64,000 bases of DNA, taken from contig NZ_CP011452.2 of the NCBI RefSeq assembly GCF_001008165.2, positions 930,001 to 994,000 of the forward strand. The letters run 5' to 3'. The notes under the pieces were generated by a model. It had not been told where the DNA came from, ran no database searches, and saw nothing but the letters and a program-made list of their open reading frames with translations. Source of the DNA: Croceibacterium atlanticum. Lineage in GTDB: Bacteria > Pseudomonadota > Alphaproteobacteria > Sphingomonadales > Sphingomonadaceae. Below, piece by piece: positions 53,841 through 63,901 of this stretch (its first letter is position 1; every line of letters starts with the position of its first letter). Both the position numbers and the translations under genes were made by a program.

Positions 53841-54776
53841 CTAATATCCGCGTTGCAGGTCCACTTGCGCTTCCAGCTTCTCGCCAACGCGGAAATGTTC
53901 GCAATTGCGCAGGAAACGGTCCGCCGCGCGCTGCTGGCTGGCGGGGGTCGGGATGCCGGAAAGATGCATGGTGACATGCGCATTTTCCAGCGACCAGAAG
54001 GGGTGATCTTCGGGCAAAGGTTCCGGATCGACCGTGTCCACGATCGCCCCGCCGACCCGCCTTTCACGCAAAGCCTCGATCAGGGCGCGCTGATCGACGA
54101 TGTCGGCACGGGCGAAATTGACCAGAACGGCATCGCGTTTCATCGCCGCGAATTCCTTCGCCCCCAGCAGGCCGGCCGTGTCCGCCGTTCCGGGCAGCGC
54201 CAGAACCACCCAGTCGAAACTGTCGAGCTGGTCCTGCCATTCATCGGGCCCCATCGCACCGTCGCCCGCCTTGCTGCGCACGACGGACACTTCCACGCCG
54301 AACCCTTCGAGCGCGCGGGCAATAGCCCGGCCAATGGCGCCATAGCCCAGGATCAGCGCCCGACTGCCCGCCAGATCGCGAATGCCCGGCGGGACGGAAA
54401 GCCATTCATGCGCATCCTGCGCCCGCACCAGGGCGGCATAATCCTTGGCAAAGGCAAGAATGCTCATCACCGCGAATTCGGAAACCTGGGTGGCAGTGAG
54501 ATTGGACCCGCAGGTCAGCAACACGTCGCGCGCTTCCAGATCGGCCAGAGGCAGCCAGTCGACGCCCGAATAGGAGGTGTTGAGCCAGCGCAGATCGCGC
54601 GCAAGCTGCACCGAACGCAGCGCCGGCGGCTTCAGATGCAGATCGAACCAGCCAATTTCCGCCTGCGGGGCCATTTCCACCAGATTATCCGGATCGCTCC
54701 ACCATATGGGTTCGATCCAGTCCGGCAGGCGGTCTTGCAGCATGGGACGGATATGTTCGGGAAGAACGGCGATCAT
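53841..54776 (-). CDS. D-2-hydroxyacid dehydrogenase
   Basis: A 311-aa NAD(P)-dependent dehydrogenase of the D-isomer-specific family. The nucleotide-binding motif is LGYGAIGRAIARAL, the catalytic Arg is in NFARADIVD, the Glu in DTVDPEPLP and the His in VTMHLSGIP. Probably reduces a 2-keto acid or glyoxylate. It lies between cysS and the small genes; the substrate is unknown. Confidence 0.92.
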   Translation of the reverse strand: MIAVLPEHIRPMLQDRLPDWIEPIWWSDPDNLVEMAPQAEIGWFDLHLKPPALRSVQLARDLRWLNTSYSGVDWLPLADLEARDVLLTCGSNLTATQVSEFAVMSILAFAKDYAALVRAQDAHEWLSVPPGIRDLAGSRALILGYGAIGRAIARALEGFGVEVSVVRSKAGDGAMGPDEWQDQLDSFDWVVLALPGTADTAGLLGAKEFAAMKRDAVLVNFARADIVDQRALIEALRERRVGGAIVDTVDPEPLPEDHPFWSLENAHVTMHLSGIPTPASQQRAADRFLRNCEHFRVGEKLEAQVDLQRGY

Positions 54777-54890
54777 CGGGTGACGCTCCCGGTCGGTTCA
54801 GGCGAACAGGCGGCTGTTTTCGGGCTGGCTGGAGCAAACATGGCCCATCACATGCCGCCCCATCCCCCATACCGCAACCGCCGAAAGGAT

Positions 54891-56351
54891 TTATCCCGCC
54901 TTCCACTCCCAGCCAAGCGGATCACCGTCCATCGCGTCCACGCCCCTGGCGGCAAGTTCGTCGCGAATGGCGTCGGAAGTGGCGAAATCCTTCTCCGCAC
55001 GGGCGGCCTTGCGGCGTTCCAGCGCATCTTCGATTTCCGCTTCGGAGATCGTGGCAGCCTTGGGCCGGATGCGCAGATCGGCGCGGGTGAGGTCCAGCAG
55101 GCCGAGGCCCAGCACCGCATCCATCCTGGCCACCACGGCGCGTTTCACCCCGGCATCGACCTTCTTCATGGCCAATGCTTCTTCGAAAGCGGTCAGCGCC
55201 ACGGGCGTATTGAGATCGTCGCTGATCGCGGCGTCGAATTTTTCCTGCAGGGGCGCGAACTTGGGATGGGCGGGATCGCCTTCTTCCACGCCTTGCAGCC
55301 GTTCCGCCGCCATCACCATCCGCTTCAGCCGGGTCAGCGTGGCGCCAAGCCCGTCCCAGCTGAATTCCAGCTCGCTGCGATAATGCGCCTGCAGGCACAT
55401 CAGGCGATAAGCGAGCGGGTGATAACCCTTGTCGATCAGCAATTGCAGCCGCAGGAATTCGCCCGCGCTCTTGCTCATCTTGCCGCTGCGTTCGACCAGG
55501 AAATTATTGTGCATCCAGATCCGCGCGCCGGAATTGGCGGCGACAGACAGGCCATTGGTGCAGCAGAATGCCTGGTTCTGGGCGATCTCGTTCGGGTGGT
55601 GGATTTCCCGGTGGTCGATCCCGCCCGTATGGATATCGAAGGGGAAGCCCAGCAGATCGCCGCTCATCACTGAACATTCCAGATGCCAGCCCGGCGCACC
55701 CCGGCCCCATGGGGAATCCCATTCCATCTGCCGCTTCTCGCCCGGCGGGGTCTTGCGCCAGATGGCGAAATCGGCGGCATTACGCTTGCCCTCCACCGTT
55801 TCGATCCGGCCCCTGGACTCCTCGGCACCGTCTTCCGCCCCGGCGCGGGCGAGCCGTCCGTAATCGGCCACGGTGGAAGTATCGAAATAGAGCCCGCTCT
55901 CCAGTTCGTAGCAGTGCTTGTCCGCGATCTGTTTCGCGAAATCGATCATCCGGTCGATATATCTGGTGGCGATGGACCATTCCGCCGGCTGGCGAATATT
56001 CAGCGCCTTCACATCTTCCCAATAAGCCTGGGTATAATGCTGCGCGATGTCCCAGATGGACTGGGCCTTTTCAGCCGCCATCTTTTCCATCTTGTCTTCG
56101 CCCGCATCGGCATCGTCCGTAAGGTGGCCGACATCGGTGATGTTGATCACATGGGTGAGCTTGTAACCCTTCCAGCTCAGCACCCGGCCCAGCAAATCGG
56201 CAAAGACATAGGCGCGCATATTGCCGATATGCGGATAATTATAGACGGTCGGCCCGCAGCTATAGACCCGCGCCTCCCCCGGATGGACCGGCTCGAAGGT
56301 TTCCAGCTTGCGCGTAAGGCTGTTGAACAGCTTGAGGGGCATATCACTCAT
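54891..56351 (-). CDS. cysS: Cysteinyl-tRNA synthetase
   Basis: A 486-aa class I synthetase. The HIGH-type motif is NYPHIGNM, the KMSKS motif KMSKSAGEF, and zinc ligands are in YSCGPTVY and HLECSVM. Full length for the family. Divergent from lrgA. Confidence 0.97.
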   Translation of the reverse strand: MSDMPLKLFNSLTRKLETFEPVHPGEARVYSCGPTVYNYPHIGNMRAYVFADLLGRVLSWKGYKLTHVINITDVGHLTDDADAGEDKMEKMAAEKAQSIWDIAQHYTQAYWEDVKALNIRQPAEWSIATRYIDRMIDFAKQIADKHCYELESGLYFDTSTVADYGRLARAGAEDGAEESRGRIETVEGKRNAADFAIWRKTPPGEKRQMEWDSPWGRGAPGWHLECSVMSGDLLGFPFDIHTGGIDHREIHHPNEIAQNQAFCCTNGLSVAANSGARIWMHNNFLVERSGKMSKSAGEFLRLQLLIDKGYHPLAYRLMCLQAHYRSELEFSWDGLGATLTRLKRMVMAAERLQGVEEGDPAHPKFAPLQEKFDAAISDDLNTPVALTAFEEALAMKKVDAGVKRAVVARMDAVLGLGLLDLTRADLRIRPKAATISEAEIEDALERRKAARAEKDFATSDAIRDELAARGVDAMDGDPLGWEWKAG

Positions 56352-56510
56352 GGTGGGCGGGACTTACGCCCGGTACGCGACAGGTCAAGCGAAGGCGGGC
56401 GCGAAATCAGGAATCATGCCCGGCCAGGCGGTAGTGTCGCTGCTGCCCACATGCTAGCGGCGCGGCCTGTTCATGCGGGCCACCGCAATATTTGAATAGA
56501 CAGGTCCGCC

Positions 56511-56873
56511 ATGTTCGATGCCATCGCCCTGCTCCTGATCTGCCAGTTGACGGGGGAGATCATCCACCGCGGACTGGGTATTCCCCTGCCCGGATCGGTG
56601 ATCGGCATGATGTTGCTGATCGGCTGGCTGGCCAGCGTCCAGCGAGAGAGGCCATCGCTGACAGCAGTGAGCGGCTGGCTGACGGCGCATCTTTCCATCA
56701 TGTTCGTGCCCGCCGCCGTCGGCCTGATCGACGAAGGGCCCGTGCTGTCCAGATATGGCATCGGCCTGCTGCTGGCCACGGCGGTGTCCACCATCCTGAC
56801 CATGGTCGTTTCCGTCCTCGTATTCCTGTGGGCACTGCGCCGTTTCAGCTCGGAAAGCAAGAACGAGCCATGA
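56511..56873 (+). CDS. LrgA/CidA-family holin-like protein
   Basis: A 120-aa membrane protein with four hydrophobic segments. The family motifs are LLICQLTGEIIHRGLGIPLPG and VPAAVGLIDE. Its stop overlaps the lrgB start by 4 bp. LrgA and LrgB act together in export or uptake of small metabolites and in autolysis control. Confidence 0.93.
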   Translation: MFDAIALLLICQLTGEIIHRGLGIPLPGSVIGMMLLIGWLASVQRERPSLTAVSGWLTAHLSIMFVPAAVGLIDEGPVLSRYGIGLLLATAVSTILTMVVSVLVFLWALRRFSSESKNEP

Positions 56874-57571
56874 GCGAGCTTGCCTCCATCCTGCAAAGCC
56901 AGCTGCTATGGCTGGCGGTGACGCTGGTTGTCTTCGACATGGCGGAACGGATTTCCAGACGCAGCAAACGCCATCCGCTGTGCCACCCCGTGCTGCTGTC
57001 CGTGCCGGTGCTGATCGGCATATTGCTGGCAACCGACACGCCCTATCCCGTCTATCTCAGCGGGACCGGATTTCTCGGTTTCCTGCTTGGCCCGGCCGTG
57101 GTCGGCCTGGCGGTGCCGATCTGGCATCAGCGCGCGCTTATCCGGCGGCTGGCCCTGCCCATTACCCTGTCGCTATTGGGCGGATCCATTACCGCCATCG
57201 TCAGCGCGGTGGGCATATTGTCGCTGTTCGGCGCGCCGCAGGAAATCCTGGCATCCATCGCCCCGCGCGCATCCACCACGCCGGTTGCAATGGCCATGGC
57301 AGACCAATTGGGCGGCATTCCCGCCCTGGCAGCAGTGATTGTGCTGATTGCCGGTGTTTCCGGCGGGGTGACGGTGACACCGCTGTTCAACGCCATGGGC
57401 ATTACCGATTACCGGGCCCGCGGCTTTGCCGTTGGCGTTTCATCGCATGGGTTCGGTGCTGCGCGCGCTTTTCAGGTCGATCCCACGGCGGGTGCCTTTG
57501 CCAGCCTTGGAATGGCTCTCAACGCGCTGGCAACGGCCAGCCTGCTGTCGATCCTCGCCCTGCTATTGTGA
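56870..57571 (+). CDS. LrgB/CidB-family membrane protein
   Basis: A 233-aa polytopic membrane protein. The family signature is visible as SIAPRASTTPVAMAMADQLGG and GFAVGVSSHGFGAARAF. ATG 56870 overlaps the lrgA stop (ATGA), fixing the start. Functions with LrgA. Confidence 0.93.
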   Translation: MSELASILQSQLLWLAVTLVVFDMAERISRRSKRHPLCHPVLLSVPVLIGILLATDTPYPVYLSGTGFLGFLLGPAVVGLAVPIWHQRALIRRLALPITLSLLGGSITAIVSAVGILSLFGAPQEILASIAPRASTTPVAMAMADQLGGIPALAAVIVLIAGVSGGVTVTPLFNAMGITDYRARGFAVGVSSHGFGAARAFQVDPTAGAFASLGMALNALATASLLSILALLL

Positions 57572-57649
57572 AGGAACGGGCCAGATATTGCCCGCCAGTT
57601 CCCCATATTGAAGCATCAAACCCAAGCATTTCTGCGATAATTGAGAAAT

Positions 57650-57675
57650 GATTGGCCGGTTATTAACAGCCAATC
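57650..57675. promoter_or_regulatory. Inverted repeat upstream of the small membrane protein gene
   Basis: GATTGGC and its exact complement GCCAATC are separated by 12 bp in the 176-bp gap before 57748. It could be an operator; spacing is compatible with a dimeric regulator. Confidence 0.3.
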
Positions 57676-57747
57676 CTTATAAACTTGCGCCATAGCGCCG
57701 GTTGATGATACCTTTTGCTGCAGTGCAACAAAGAGGGAAACGGCACT

Positions 57748-57969
57748 ATGAAACGGATCGGAACGTCACTTGCAACTGCGGCCGCCATGGCACTGGCCGC
57801 AAGCCCGGCCATGGCCGAAGCCGCCACGGTGGAGGGCGCCCGTTCGGGCGCGCCTGTCGGAAAGAGCGAAGGCCTGGCTGGCGGTGCTATCATGGCCGGC
57901 TTCATCGTGGCCCTGGCCACGATCGTAGTCGTCGTCAGCGATGATGATGACGAGGCTGTCAGCCCCTGA
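57748..57969 (+). CDS. Small exported or membrane protein with acidic tail
   Basis: A 73-aa protein. A signal peptide (about 1-24, ending AMAEA) is followed by a short linker, a second hydrophobic segment (AGGAIMAGFIVALATIVVVV, about 44-63) and a tail SDDDDEAVSP. AGAGGGA precedes the start at good spacing. No family is recognised, but similar short proteins with a C-terminal acidic tail are common in sphingomonads. Confidence 0.75.
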   Translation: MKRIGTSLATAAAMALAASPAMAEAATVEGARSGAPVGKSEGLAGGAIMAGFIVALATIVVVVSDDDDEAVSP

Positions 57970-58009
57970 ATTGCAATAGCGCCCGCGCCGCTACGCGGTG
58001 GCGTGGGCC

Positions 58010-59833
58010 CTATTCCACCTCGAACAGATCGGCCAGTTGTTCGATGATCGTGCCGCCCAGCTGTTCCACATCCATGATCGTCACCGCCCGCCGGTAATAG
58101 CGGTTCACGTCATGGCCGATACCGATGGCGACGAGCTGGACCGGGCTTTGCCGTTCGATCCAGTCGATAACCTTGCGCAGATGGGTTTCCAGATAGCCGG
58201 CATTGTTCACGCTGAGCGTTGAATCGTCCACCGGCGCGCCATCCGAAATCACCATCAGGATCCGGCGATCTTCCGGCCGCGCGAGCAGGCGCGTATGCGC
58301 CCAGAGCAGCGCCTCACCGTCGATATTTTCCTTCAGCAGCCCTTCGCGCATCATCAGGCCGAGATTGCGGCGCGCGCGGCGCATCGGTTCATCCGCCTTC
58401 TTGTAGATGATGTGGCGCAGATCGTTCAGGCGGCCGGGATTGGCGGGTTTCCCGCTATTCAGCCACTTCTCCCGGCTCTGCCCGCCTTTCCACGCGCGGG
58501 TGGTGAAGCCGAGGATTTCCACCTTCACGCCGCAGCGTTCCAGCGTGCGGGCCATGATATCGGCGCTGATCGCCGCGATGGAAATCGGGCGGCCGCGCAT
58601 GGAACCGGAATTGTCGATCAGCAGGGTGACGACCGTATCCTTGAAGTCCTGCTCCTGCTCCACCTTGTAGCTGAGCGAATGGCCGGGGCTGATGATCACG
58701 CGGGCCAGCCGCGCCGCATCCAGCATCCCTTCTTCCTGGTCGAAGTCCCAGCTCCGGTTCTGTTGCGCCATCAACCGCCGCTGCAGCCGGTTGGCCAGCC
58801 GCGTGACCACGCCCTGCAGCCCGGTCAGCTGGCTGTCCAGATAGGCGCGCAGGCGGCCCAGTTCGTCCTGGTCGCACAGTTCCTGTGCTTCCACGACTTC
58901 ATCATATTCCTCGGTAAAGACCTTGTAATCGAAGCTTTCTGGCAAGTCCGTCCAGGGCCGGTTCGGGCGGACGGGCATCATGCCCTCTTCGCCTTCGTCC
59001 CCGACATCGCCCTGCGTGCTTTCCTGCTCCTGCTCTATCTCCTGGGTGGACTCGTCATCCCCCTCGCCCTCGCCGCTTTCGGCGCTGGTCTGTTCGCGGC
59101 GGGTCTGTTCCTGCTCGCCCTGGTCCTGATCATTGTCGCCCTGGTCTTCGTTCTGACCGTCCTGGTCGTCTTCGCTATCCTCAGGGCCGGGTTCGTCCAC
59201 CTCTTCCGCGCGGGTAATGTCGAGATGGCGCAACATGTCGAGCGAGAGCGACTGGAACGCCTTCTGGTCGTCCAGCGACAGGGCCAGCCGTTCGAAATCG
59301 TCCCCTGTCCGGCTTTCGATGAATTCGCGCACCATCTCCACGCCCTGCTTCGCGCTGGCGGGGATCGGCTGGCCGGTCAGCTGTTCGCGCAGCATCAGCG
59401 CCAATGCGGACTGCATCGGCACTTCGTCGGCGGTGGTGGCGCGTGAAATCGGGTCCGACCGCATCCGCAATTCGGTCGCCGCTTCCAGATTATCGCGCAT
59501 TCCGGCGTAATTGTTTTCGCCCAGCGCTTCGTAGCGGACCTGTTCGATCGCATCATAACAGGCACGGGCGGAAGGTTCCGCCGGCATGTTGCGGCGATGC
59601 AGCGCCTCGTCATGATGGCGCATACGCAGGGAATAGCTGTCCGCCATTCCCCGCGCTTCACGCGCTTCGGCAGCAGGCAGGGCGCGGCCCGGCATCGGCA
59701 CGCGCATGGACGTGCCCTGAAGCCCCGGCCCATCGCTGGACCAGTTAAGCTCGATTTCGGGCTCGCGCGCGATGGCACGCGCCGCGCCGGTCAGCGCGAG
59801 CTTGAAACGATCGAGTGGAGTTTCGTCTGCCAA
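58010..59833 (-). CDS. cobT: CobT-like protein with VWA domain
   Basis: A 607-aa protein of the cobaltochelatase CobT family, which with CobN and CobS inserts cobalt in the aerobic B12 route. The N-terminal CobT domain precedes a very acidic, Gln-rich stretch (about 210-285), and the C-terminal VWA domain has the MIDAS motif DNSGSM and a late ISDGAPVDD. No cobN or cobS is in the window, and many sphingomonads keep a CobT-like protein without the full pathway, so the B12 role is not assured. Confidence 0.9.
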   Translation of the reverse strand: MADETPLDRFKLALTGAARAIAREPEIELNWSSDGPGLQGTSMRVPMPGRALPAAEAREARGMADSYSLRMRHHDEALHRRNMPAEPSARACYDAIEQVRYEALGENNYAGMRDNLEAATELRMRSDPISRATTADEVPMQSALALMLREQLTGQPIPASAKQGVEMVREFIESRTGDDFERLALSLDDQKAFQSLSLDMLRHLDITRAEEVDEPGPEDSEDDQDGQNEDQGDNDQDQGEQEQTRREQTSAESGEGEGDDESTQEIEQEQESTQGDVGDEGEEGMMPVRPNRPWTDLPESFDYKVFTEEYDEVVEAQELCDQDELGRLRAYLDSQLTGLQGVVTRLANRLQRRLMAQQNRSWDFDQEEGMLDAARLARVIISPGHSLSYKVEQEQDFKDTVVTLLIDNSGSMRGRPISIAAISADIMARTLERCGVKVEILGFTTRAWKGGQSREKWLNSGKPANPGRLNDLRHIIYKKADEPMRRARRNLGLMMREGLLKENIDGEALLWAHTRLLARPEDRRILMVISDGAPVDDSTLSVNNAGYLETHLRKVIDWIERQSPVQLVAIGIGHDVNRYYRRAVTIMDVEQLGGTIIEQLADLFEVE

Positions 59834-59857
59834 AAGCTGCCTGTTGTCCGGATTGCC

Positions 59858-60514
59858 TTAAATGATGGTCTGGCCGGTCTTTGCCCAGTCGGCAAGGAAA
59901 CCCTCGATCCCCTTGTCGGTCAGCACGTGATTGACCAGGCCCTTGATGACCTTGGGCGGAGCGGTGGCGACATCGGCACCGATCCGCGCACTTTCCAGAA
60001 TGTGGGTCGCATGGCGCACGCTGGCAACCAGGATTTCCGTTTCAAAGGCGTAATTGTCGTAGATCAGGCGGATATCGCGGATCAGTTCCATCCCGTCGAA
60101 GCCGTTATCGTCGTGGCGGCCAACGAAGGGGGAAACAAAAGTCGCGCCGGCCTTCGCCGCCAGCAGCGCCTGGTTGGCGGAAAAGCACAATGTGACATTC
60201 ACCATCGTGCCGTCATCGGTCAGCGCCTTGCAGGTCTTCAGGCCATCGATGGTCAGCGGCACCTTGATGCAGACATTGTCCGCGATCTTGCGCAGCACTT
60301 CCGCCTCTTTCATCATGGTCGCATGATCCAGCGCCACGACTTCGGCGCTGACCGGGCCATCCACGAGGCCGCAGATTTCCTTCGTCACTTCCATGAAGTC
60401 CCGGCCGGACTTGTGGATCAGCGAAGGATTGGTGGTCACGCCATCAAGCAGACCGGCTTCGGCCAGTTCCTTGATGTCTTCGATTTCTGCGGTGTCGGCA
60501 AAGAATTTCATCAC
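59858..60514 (-). CDS. Transaldolase-like fructose-6-phosphate aldolase
   Basis: A 218-aa aldolase of the short transaldolase/FSA (TalC) branch. The N-terminus [20 protein letters not shown] and GVTTNPSL are family hallmarks, and the Schiff-base Lys is in CIKVPLT. Tandem ATGs at 60514 and 60511. It lies upstream of cobT on the same strand. Confidence 0.93.
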   Translation of the reverse strand: MMKFFADTAEIEDIKELAEAGLLDGVTTNPSLIHKSGRDFMEVTKEICGLVDGPVSAEVVALDHATMMKEAEVLRKIADNVCIKVPLTIDGLKTCKALTDDGTMVNVTLCFSANQALLAAKAGATFVSPFVGRHDDNGFDGMELIRDIRLIYDNYAFETEILVASVRHATHILESARIGADVATAPPKVIKGLVNHVLTDKGIEGFLADWAKTGQTII

Positions 60515-60606
60515 TTGCTCCGGTCGGTAGCGAATCTCGTGGGCGGCTATAGGTGCCGGTTCCGCGCCGTGCCACCCCTGTATGCGCGGGAATCACCGCG
60601 CCGGAA

Positions 60607-61299
60607 TCACAGCGCCCTTGCAGCTTCCAGCGCGCCGATCAGCAACGGATCGCGCGTGGATTGCGGATCGGCGCGGATCGCGGCCTCTTCCCGGCCGATT
60701 TCCCGCCAGACTACATTTTCGACCTCCTGCGAGAAATTGCGGGCCACGCCCGCCACATCCACACCGGCAAGGCCGGACAGCAATTGCCCCATCAACGGAT
60801 CTTCCGCCACGCGCAGCGCCTCCCCCACTTCGGGCACCAGCGCATCCAGCAGCCGCACGCCCATTTCCTGCCGCACGAAGCTGGTCCCCGCAGTCGGCCC
60901 GCCGCGGATCAGGGCCACCGCATTTTCGAAGCCGATCGTGCGGATCGTATCGGCCACGATCGGCGCCGCACGATAGGATGCTTCCACCGCGATATCGGCC
61001 ACGGCGTCCTCCAGCCGCGACTTGAACAGGGCCGAGGTCAATATGCCGGACAGCACATCTCCGCGCGTGCCGAGAAATTCATTGAGCCCGAGCGTCGCCA
61101 CCGATTCGTCCCAAAAGCCGCCCGGCGCCGTCATCCGGGCGAAGGCGCGTTCGCTGGAAAGCAGCAGAAGCCGCCGGATCGCTTCGGTGAAACTGATCCC
61201 CCCGCCATAGGATGCGCAGCCCGCCAGCGCTAACGACCCGCCCGCGGCCAGCGATCCGATGAGGAAGGAACGACGGTGAATGTGATCGGCCTGATGCAT
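60607..61299 (-). CDS. DUF4197-family lipoprotein
   Basis: A 230-aa protein of the DUF4197 family. A signal with RRSFLIG and lipobox ALAGC (Cys28) marks it as a lipoprotein, perhaps Tat-exported. The body shows the helical family pattern with GGFWDESVATLGLNEF and the C-terminal DPLLIGALEAARAL. Function unknown. Divergent from priA. Confidence 0.87.
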   Translation of the reverse strand: MHQADHIHRRSFLIGSLAAGGSLALAGCASYGGGISFTEAIRRLLLLSSERAFARMTAPGGFWDESVATLGLNEFLGTRGDVLSGILTSALFKSRLEDAVADIAVEASYRAAPIVADTIRTIGFENAVALIRGGPTAGTSFVRQEMGVRLLDALVPEVGEALRVAEDPLMGQLLSGLAGVDVAGVARNFSQEVENVVWREIGREEAAIRADPQSTRDPLLIGALEAARAL

Positions 61300-61370
61300 A
61301 AGAATCCCAATTTTCCTTGTCCCCGCGCTTGCCGCGCGCATTGCTGGCCGCCCATATAGCAGGCGCCGTC

Positions 61371-63536
61371 ATGAACCGCGTCCGACTGATCATCTTCAAC
61401 GCCGCGCTTGGCCCGCTCGACTATCGCGTTCCGGAAGGGATGGATGTCGGACCGGGCTCTGTCGTCATCGCGCCCCTTGGGCCAAGGCAGATCGTGGGGA
61501 TCGTCTGGGATGAAGGACGGCTGCCGGGCGATACGGTTCCCGATGCCAGGCTGCGCCCCATTCTGGGCGTCCTGCCGGTTCCCCCGCTGAAGCCCGAATT
61601 GCGGCGGCTGATAGAATGGACGGCGGATTATTACTGCGCTTCCCTGGCGTCGGTCGCGCGGATGGTGCTGTCCAGCGGCGGTGCGCTGAAAGGCCCGGCC
61701 ACCATGACCGAATATCGCCTGTCCGGCGGAATGCCCGAACGGATGACGCCCAAGCGTGAACTGGCCATCGCCGCGCTGGAGGGTGAACAGGCCACGATGC
61801 GGGAACTGGCCGATATATCAGGCGTCAGCGAAGGCGTGTTGAGAGGCCTTGTGAATCAGGGCGTGCTGGAACCCGTCGTGGTCGATTGCGATCGCCCATA
61901 TGAAAAGGCCCGCGCCGATTTCGACCAGCCGGACCTGTCCGCCGAACAAGGCGAGGTGGCAGGGCGACTGGTGCAGGCGATGCGCGATGGCGGATTTGCC
62001 CCCTTCCTGCTGGACGGCGTCACCGGCTCGGGCAAGACGGAAACCTATTTCGAAGCCATCGCCGAAGCGCTGCGAAATAATCGGCAAACCCTCGTCCTCC
62101 TCCCCGAGATCGCCCTGACGGAGGCTTTTCTCCGCCGGTTCGAGAATCGCTTCGGCGCCGCCCCGATCGTGTGGCATTCCTCGCTCAAATCGACCGAAAG
62201 GCGGCGTGCGTGGCGGGCAATCGCCAGCGGGGAAGCGCAAGTAGTGGTCGGTGCGCGTTCCGCCCTGTTCCTTCCCTATGCGCGGCTGGGCCTGATCGTG
62301 GTCGATGAAGCGCATGAGATCAGTTTCAAGCAGGATGACGGCGTGCGTTACAATGCGCGCGACGTGGCCGTGATGCGCGCCCGGTTCGAGAAGATCCCCG
62401 CAATCCTGGCCAGTGCCACGCCCGCGCTGGAAAGCCTGCAAATGGCCGAAAGCGGGATTTATGAACGGCTTGTTTTGCCAAGCCGTTTCGGCGGGGCGAG
62501 CCTGCCGCATATCGAAACGGTCAATCTGACCGAGGAACCGCCAGAAAAGGGCCGCTGGCTCGCGCCGCGGCTGGCGCGTGAATTATTCGCCCGGCTGGAG
62601 CGCAAGGAACAGTCGCTGCTGTTCCTCAACCGGCGTGGATATGCCCCGCTGACCTTGTGCCGCCATTGCGGCTATCGCTTCCAATGCCCCAATTGCAGTG
62701 CATGGCTGGTCGAACATCGCCTGTCGCACAGGCTCGCCTGCCATCATTGCGGGCATGAAACCGCAACACCCGATCGCTGCCCCGAATGCGGTGAACCCGA
62801 TTGCCTGGTCGCCTGCGGTCCGGGCGTGGAACGGATCGCGGATGAAGTGGCGGAGATAATGCCCGAAGCGCGGGTTGCCGTGGCAACATCAGACACGCTG
62901 AACAGCCCCGAAAAGGCCGCCGCCTTCGTGGCCATGGCCGAAGCCGGGGAAATCGACGTGATCGTGGGGACGCAGCTTGTAACCAAGGGTTTCCACTTCC
63001 CCGAACTGACGCTGGTGGGCGTGGTCGATGCCGATCTGGGCCTTGAAGGTGGGGATCTGCGCGCGGCGGAACGAACCTATCAGCAAGTCGCGCAGGTGGC
63101 TGGCCGGGCCGGTCGCGGGGCCAAGCCGGGCGAAGTGCTGATCCAGACGCGCCACCCCGATGCCGCAGTGATCGCCGCGCTCGCCGCAGGGGACCGGGAT
63201 GCCTTCTATGCCGCAGAGACAGAGGCGCGCCGCCATGCGGGCGCCCCGCCCTTCGGCCGCTGGGGCGCGATCATCGTGTCGAGCGAGGACGAACCCGAAG
63301 CCCGCGAAGCCGCCAACCGCATCGGCGCGATAAGGCCCAACCTGCCCGATGTGCAGATATTAGGCCCCGCCCCCGCGCCCATGGCGTTGCTGCGCGGGCG
63401 CTATCGCTATCGCCTTCTGCTCAATGCCCGCCGTTCCGCCGAATTGCAGAATGTCATTCGGGACTGGCTGGGGGCACTTTCCTTCCCCCAGGGTGTTCGG
63501 GTCAGTGTCGATATCGATCCTTACAGCTTTGTATAA
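61371..63536 (+). CDS. priA: Primosomal replication protein N' (PriA helicase)
   Basis: A 721-aa replication-restart helicase. Walker A is GVTGSGKTE, Walker B DEAHE, and the zinc-binding region has the cysteine pairs CRHC, CPNC, CHHC and CPEC. The C-terminal helicase half includes GTQLVTKGFHFPEL and QVAGRAGRG. ATG 61371 opens the conserved start; earlier in-frame starts lack similarity. Confidence 0.97.
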   Translation: MNRVRLIIFNAALGPLDYRVPEGMDVGPGSVVIAPLGPRQIVGIVWDEGRLPGDTVPDARLRPILGVLPVPPLKPELRRLIEWTADYYCASLASVARMVLSSGGALKGPATMTEYRLSGGMPERMTPKRELAIAALEGEQATMRELADISGVSEGVLRGLVNQGVLEPVVVDCDRPYEKARADFDQPDLSAEQGEVAGRLVQAMRDGGFAPFLLDGVTGSGKTETYFEAIAEALRNNRQTLVLLPEIALTEAFLRRFENRFGAAPIVWHSSLKSTERRRAWRAIASGEAQVVVGARSALFLPYARLGLIVVDEAHEISFKQDDGVRYNARDVAVMRARFEKIPAILASATPALESLQMAESGIYERLVLPSRFGGASLPHIETVNLTEEPPEKGRWLAPRLARELFARLERKEQSLLFLNRRGYAPLTLCRHCGYRFQCPNCSAWLVEHRLSHRLACHHCGHETATPDRCPECGEPDCLVACGPGVERIADEVAEIMPEARVAVATSDTLNSPEKAAAFVAMAEAGEIDVIVGTQLVTKGFHFPELTLVGVVDADLGLEGGDLRAAERTYQQVAQVAGRAGRGAKPGEVLIQTRHPDAAVIAALAAGDRDAFYAAETEARRHAGAPPFGRWGAIIVSSEDEPEAREAANRIGAIRPNLPDVQILGPAPAPMALLRGRYRYRLLLNARRSAELQNVIRDWLGALSFPQGVRVSVDIDPYSFV

Positions 63537-63544
63537 GGAGCTTC

Positions 63545-63877
63545 ATGGCCAACAGCTTCCCTCATGGCACCGTCCACCAGGCAAGCGATGACCTTCAGGT
63601 CGCGATCCGTTCCGATCCGGCTTTGCTGACGCTTTGGGAAAGCCTTACGCCTCTCGGCCGGAACGAATTCATCTGCTGGATCGAAGACGCAAAAAAGGAA
63701 ACGACGCGTGCCCGGCGCATCGCCCGAACCTGCGACGAATTGCGTGATGGAAAGAAGCGTCCGTGCTGCTGGGCCGGCTGCATCCACCGGACCGACAAGG
63801 CGCCGGGCCGCTGGCAACAGGCGGTTCTTGTCGACGGCAAGAAAGCGAAGCCGGGTAAGCCGGACCAGACGCGTTGA
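63545..63877 (+). CDS. YdeI/OmpD-associated (OmdA-like) family protein
   Basis: A 110-aa soluble protein. The block LWESLTPLGRNEFICWIEDAK followed by TRARRIARTCDELRDG matches the C-terminal OmdA domain, often linked to YdeI-type proteins. It starts eight bases after priA on the same strand and is convergent with the methyltransferase gene. Function unknown. Confidence 0.8.
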   Translation: MANSFPHGTVHQASDDLQVAIRSDPALLTLWESLTPLGRNEFICWIEDAKKETTRARRIARTCDELRDGKKRPCCWAGCIHRTDKAPGRWQQAVLVDGKKAKPGKPDQTR

Positions 63878-63901
63878 GGCGGCGTTCGGGATGCAGCAGT
63901 T

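Noticed and set aside
57975-58012. GC-rich hairpin between the small membrane protein gene and cobT
   Set aside because: It needs a G-T pair, partly overlaps the cobT end and has no T-run, so I did not list it as a terminator.
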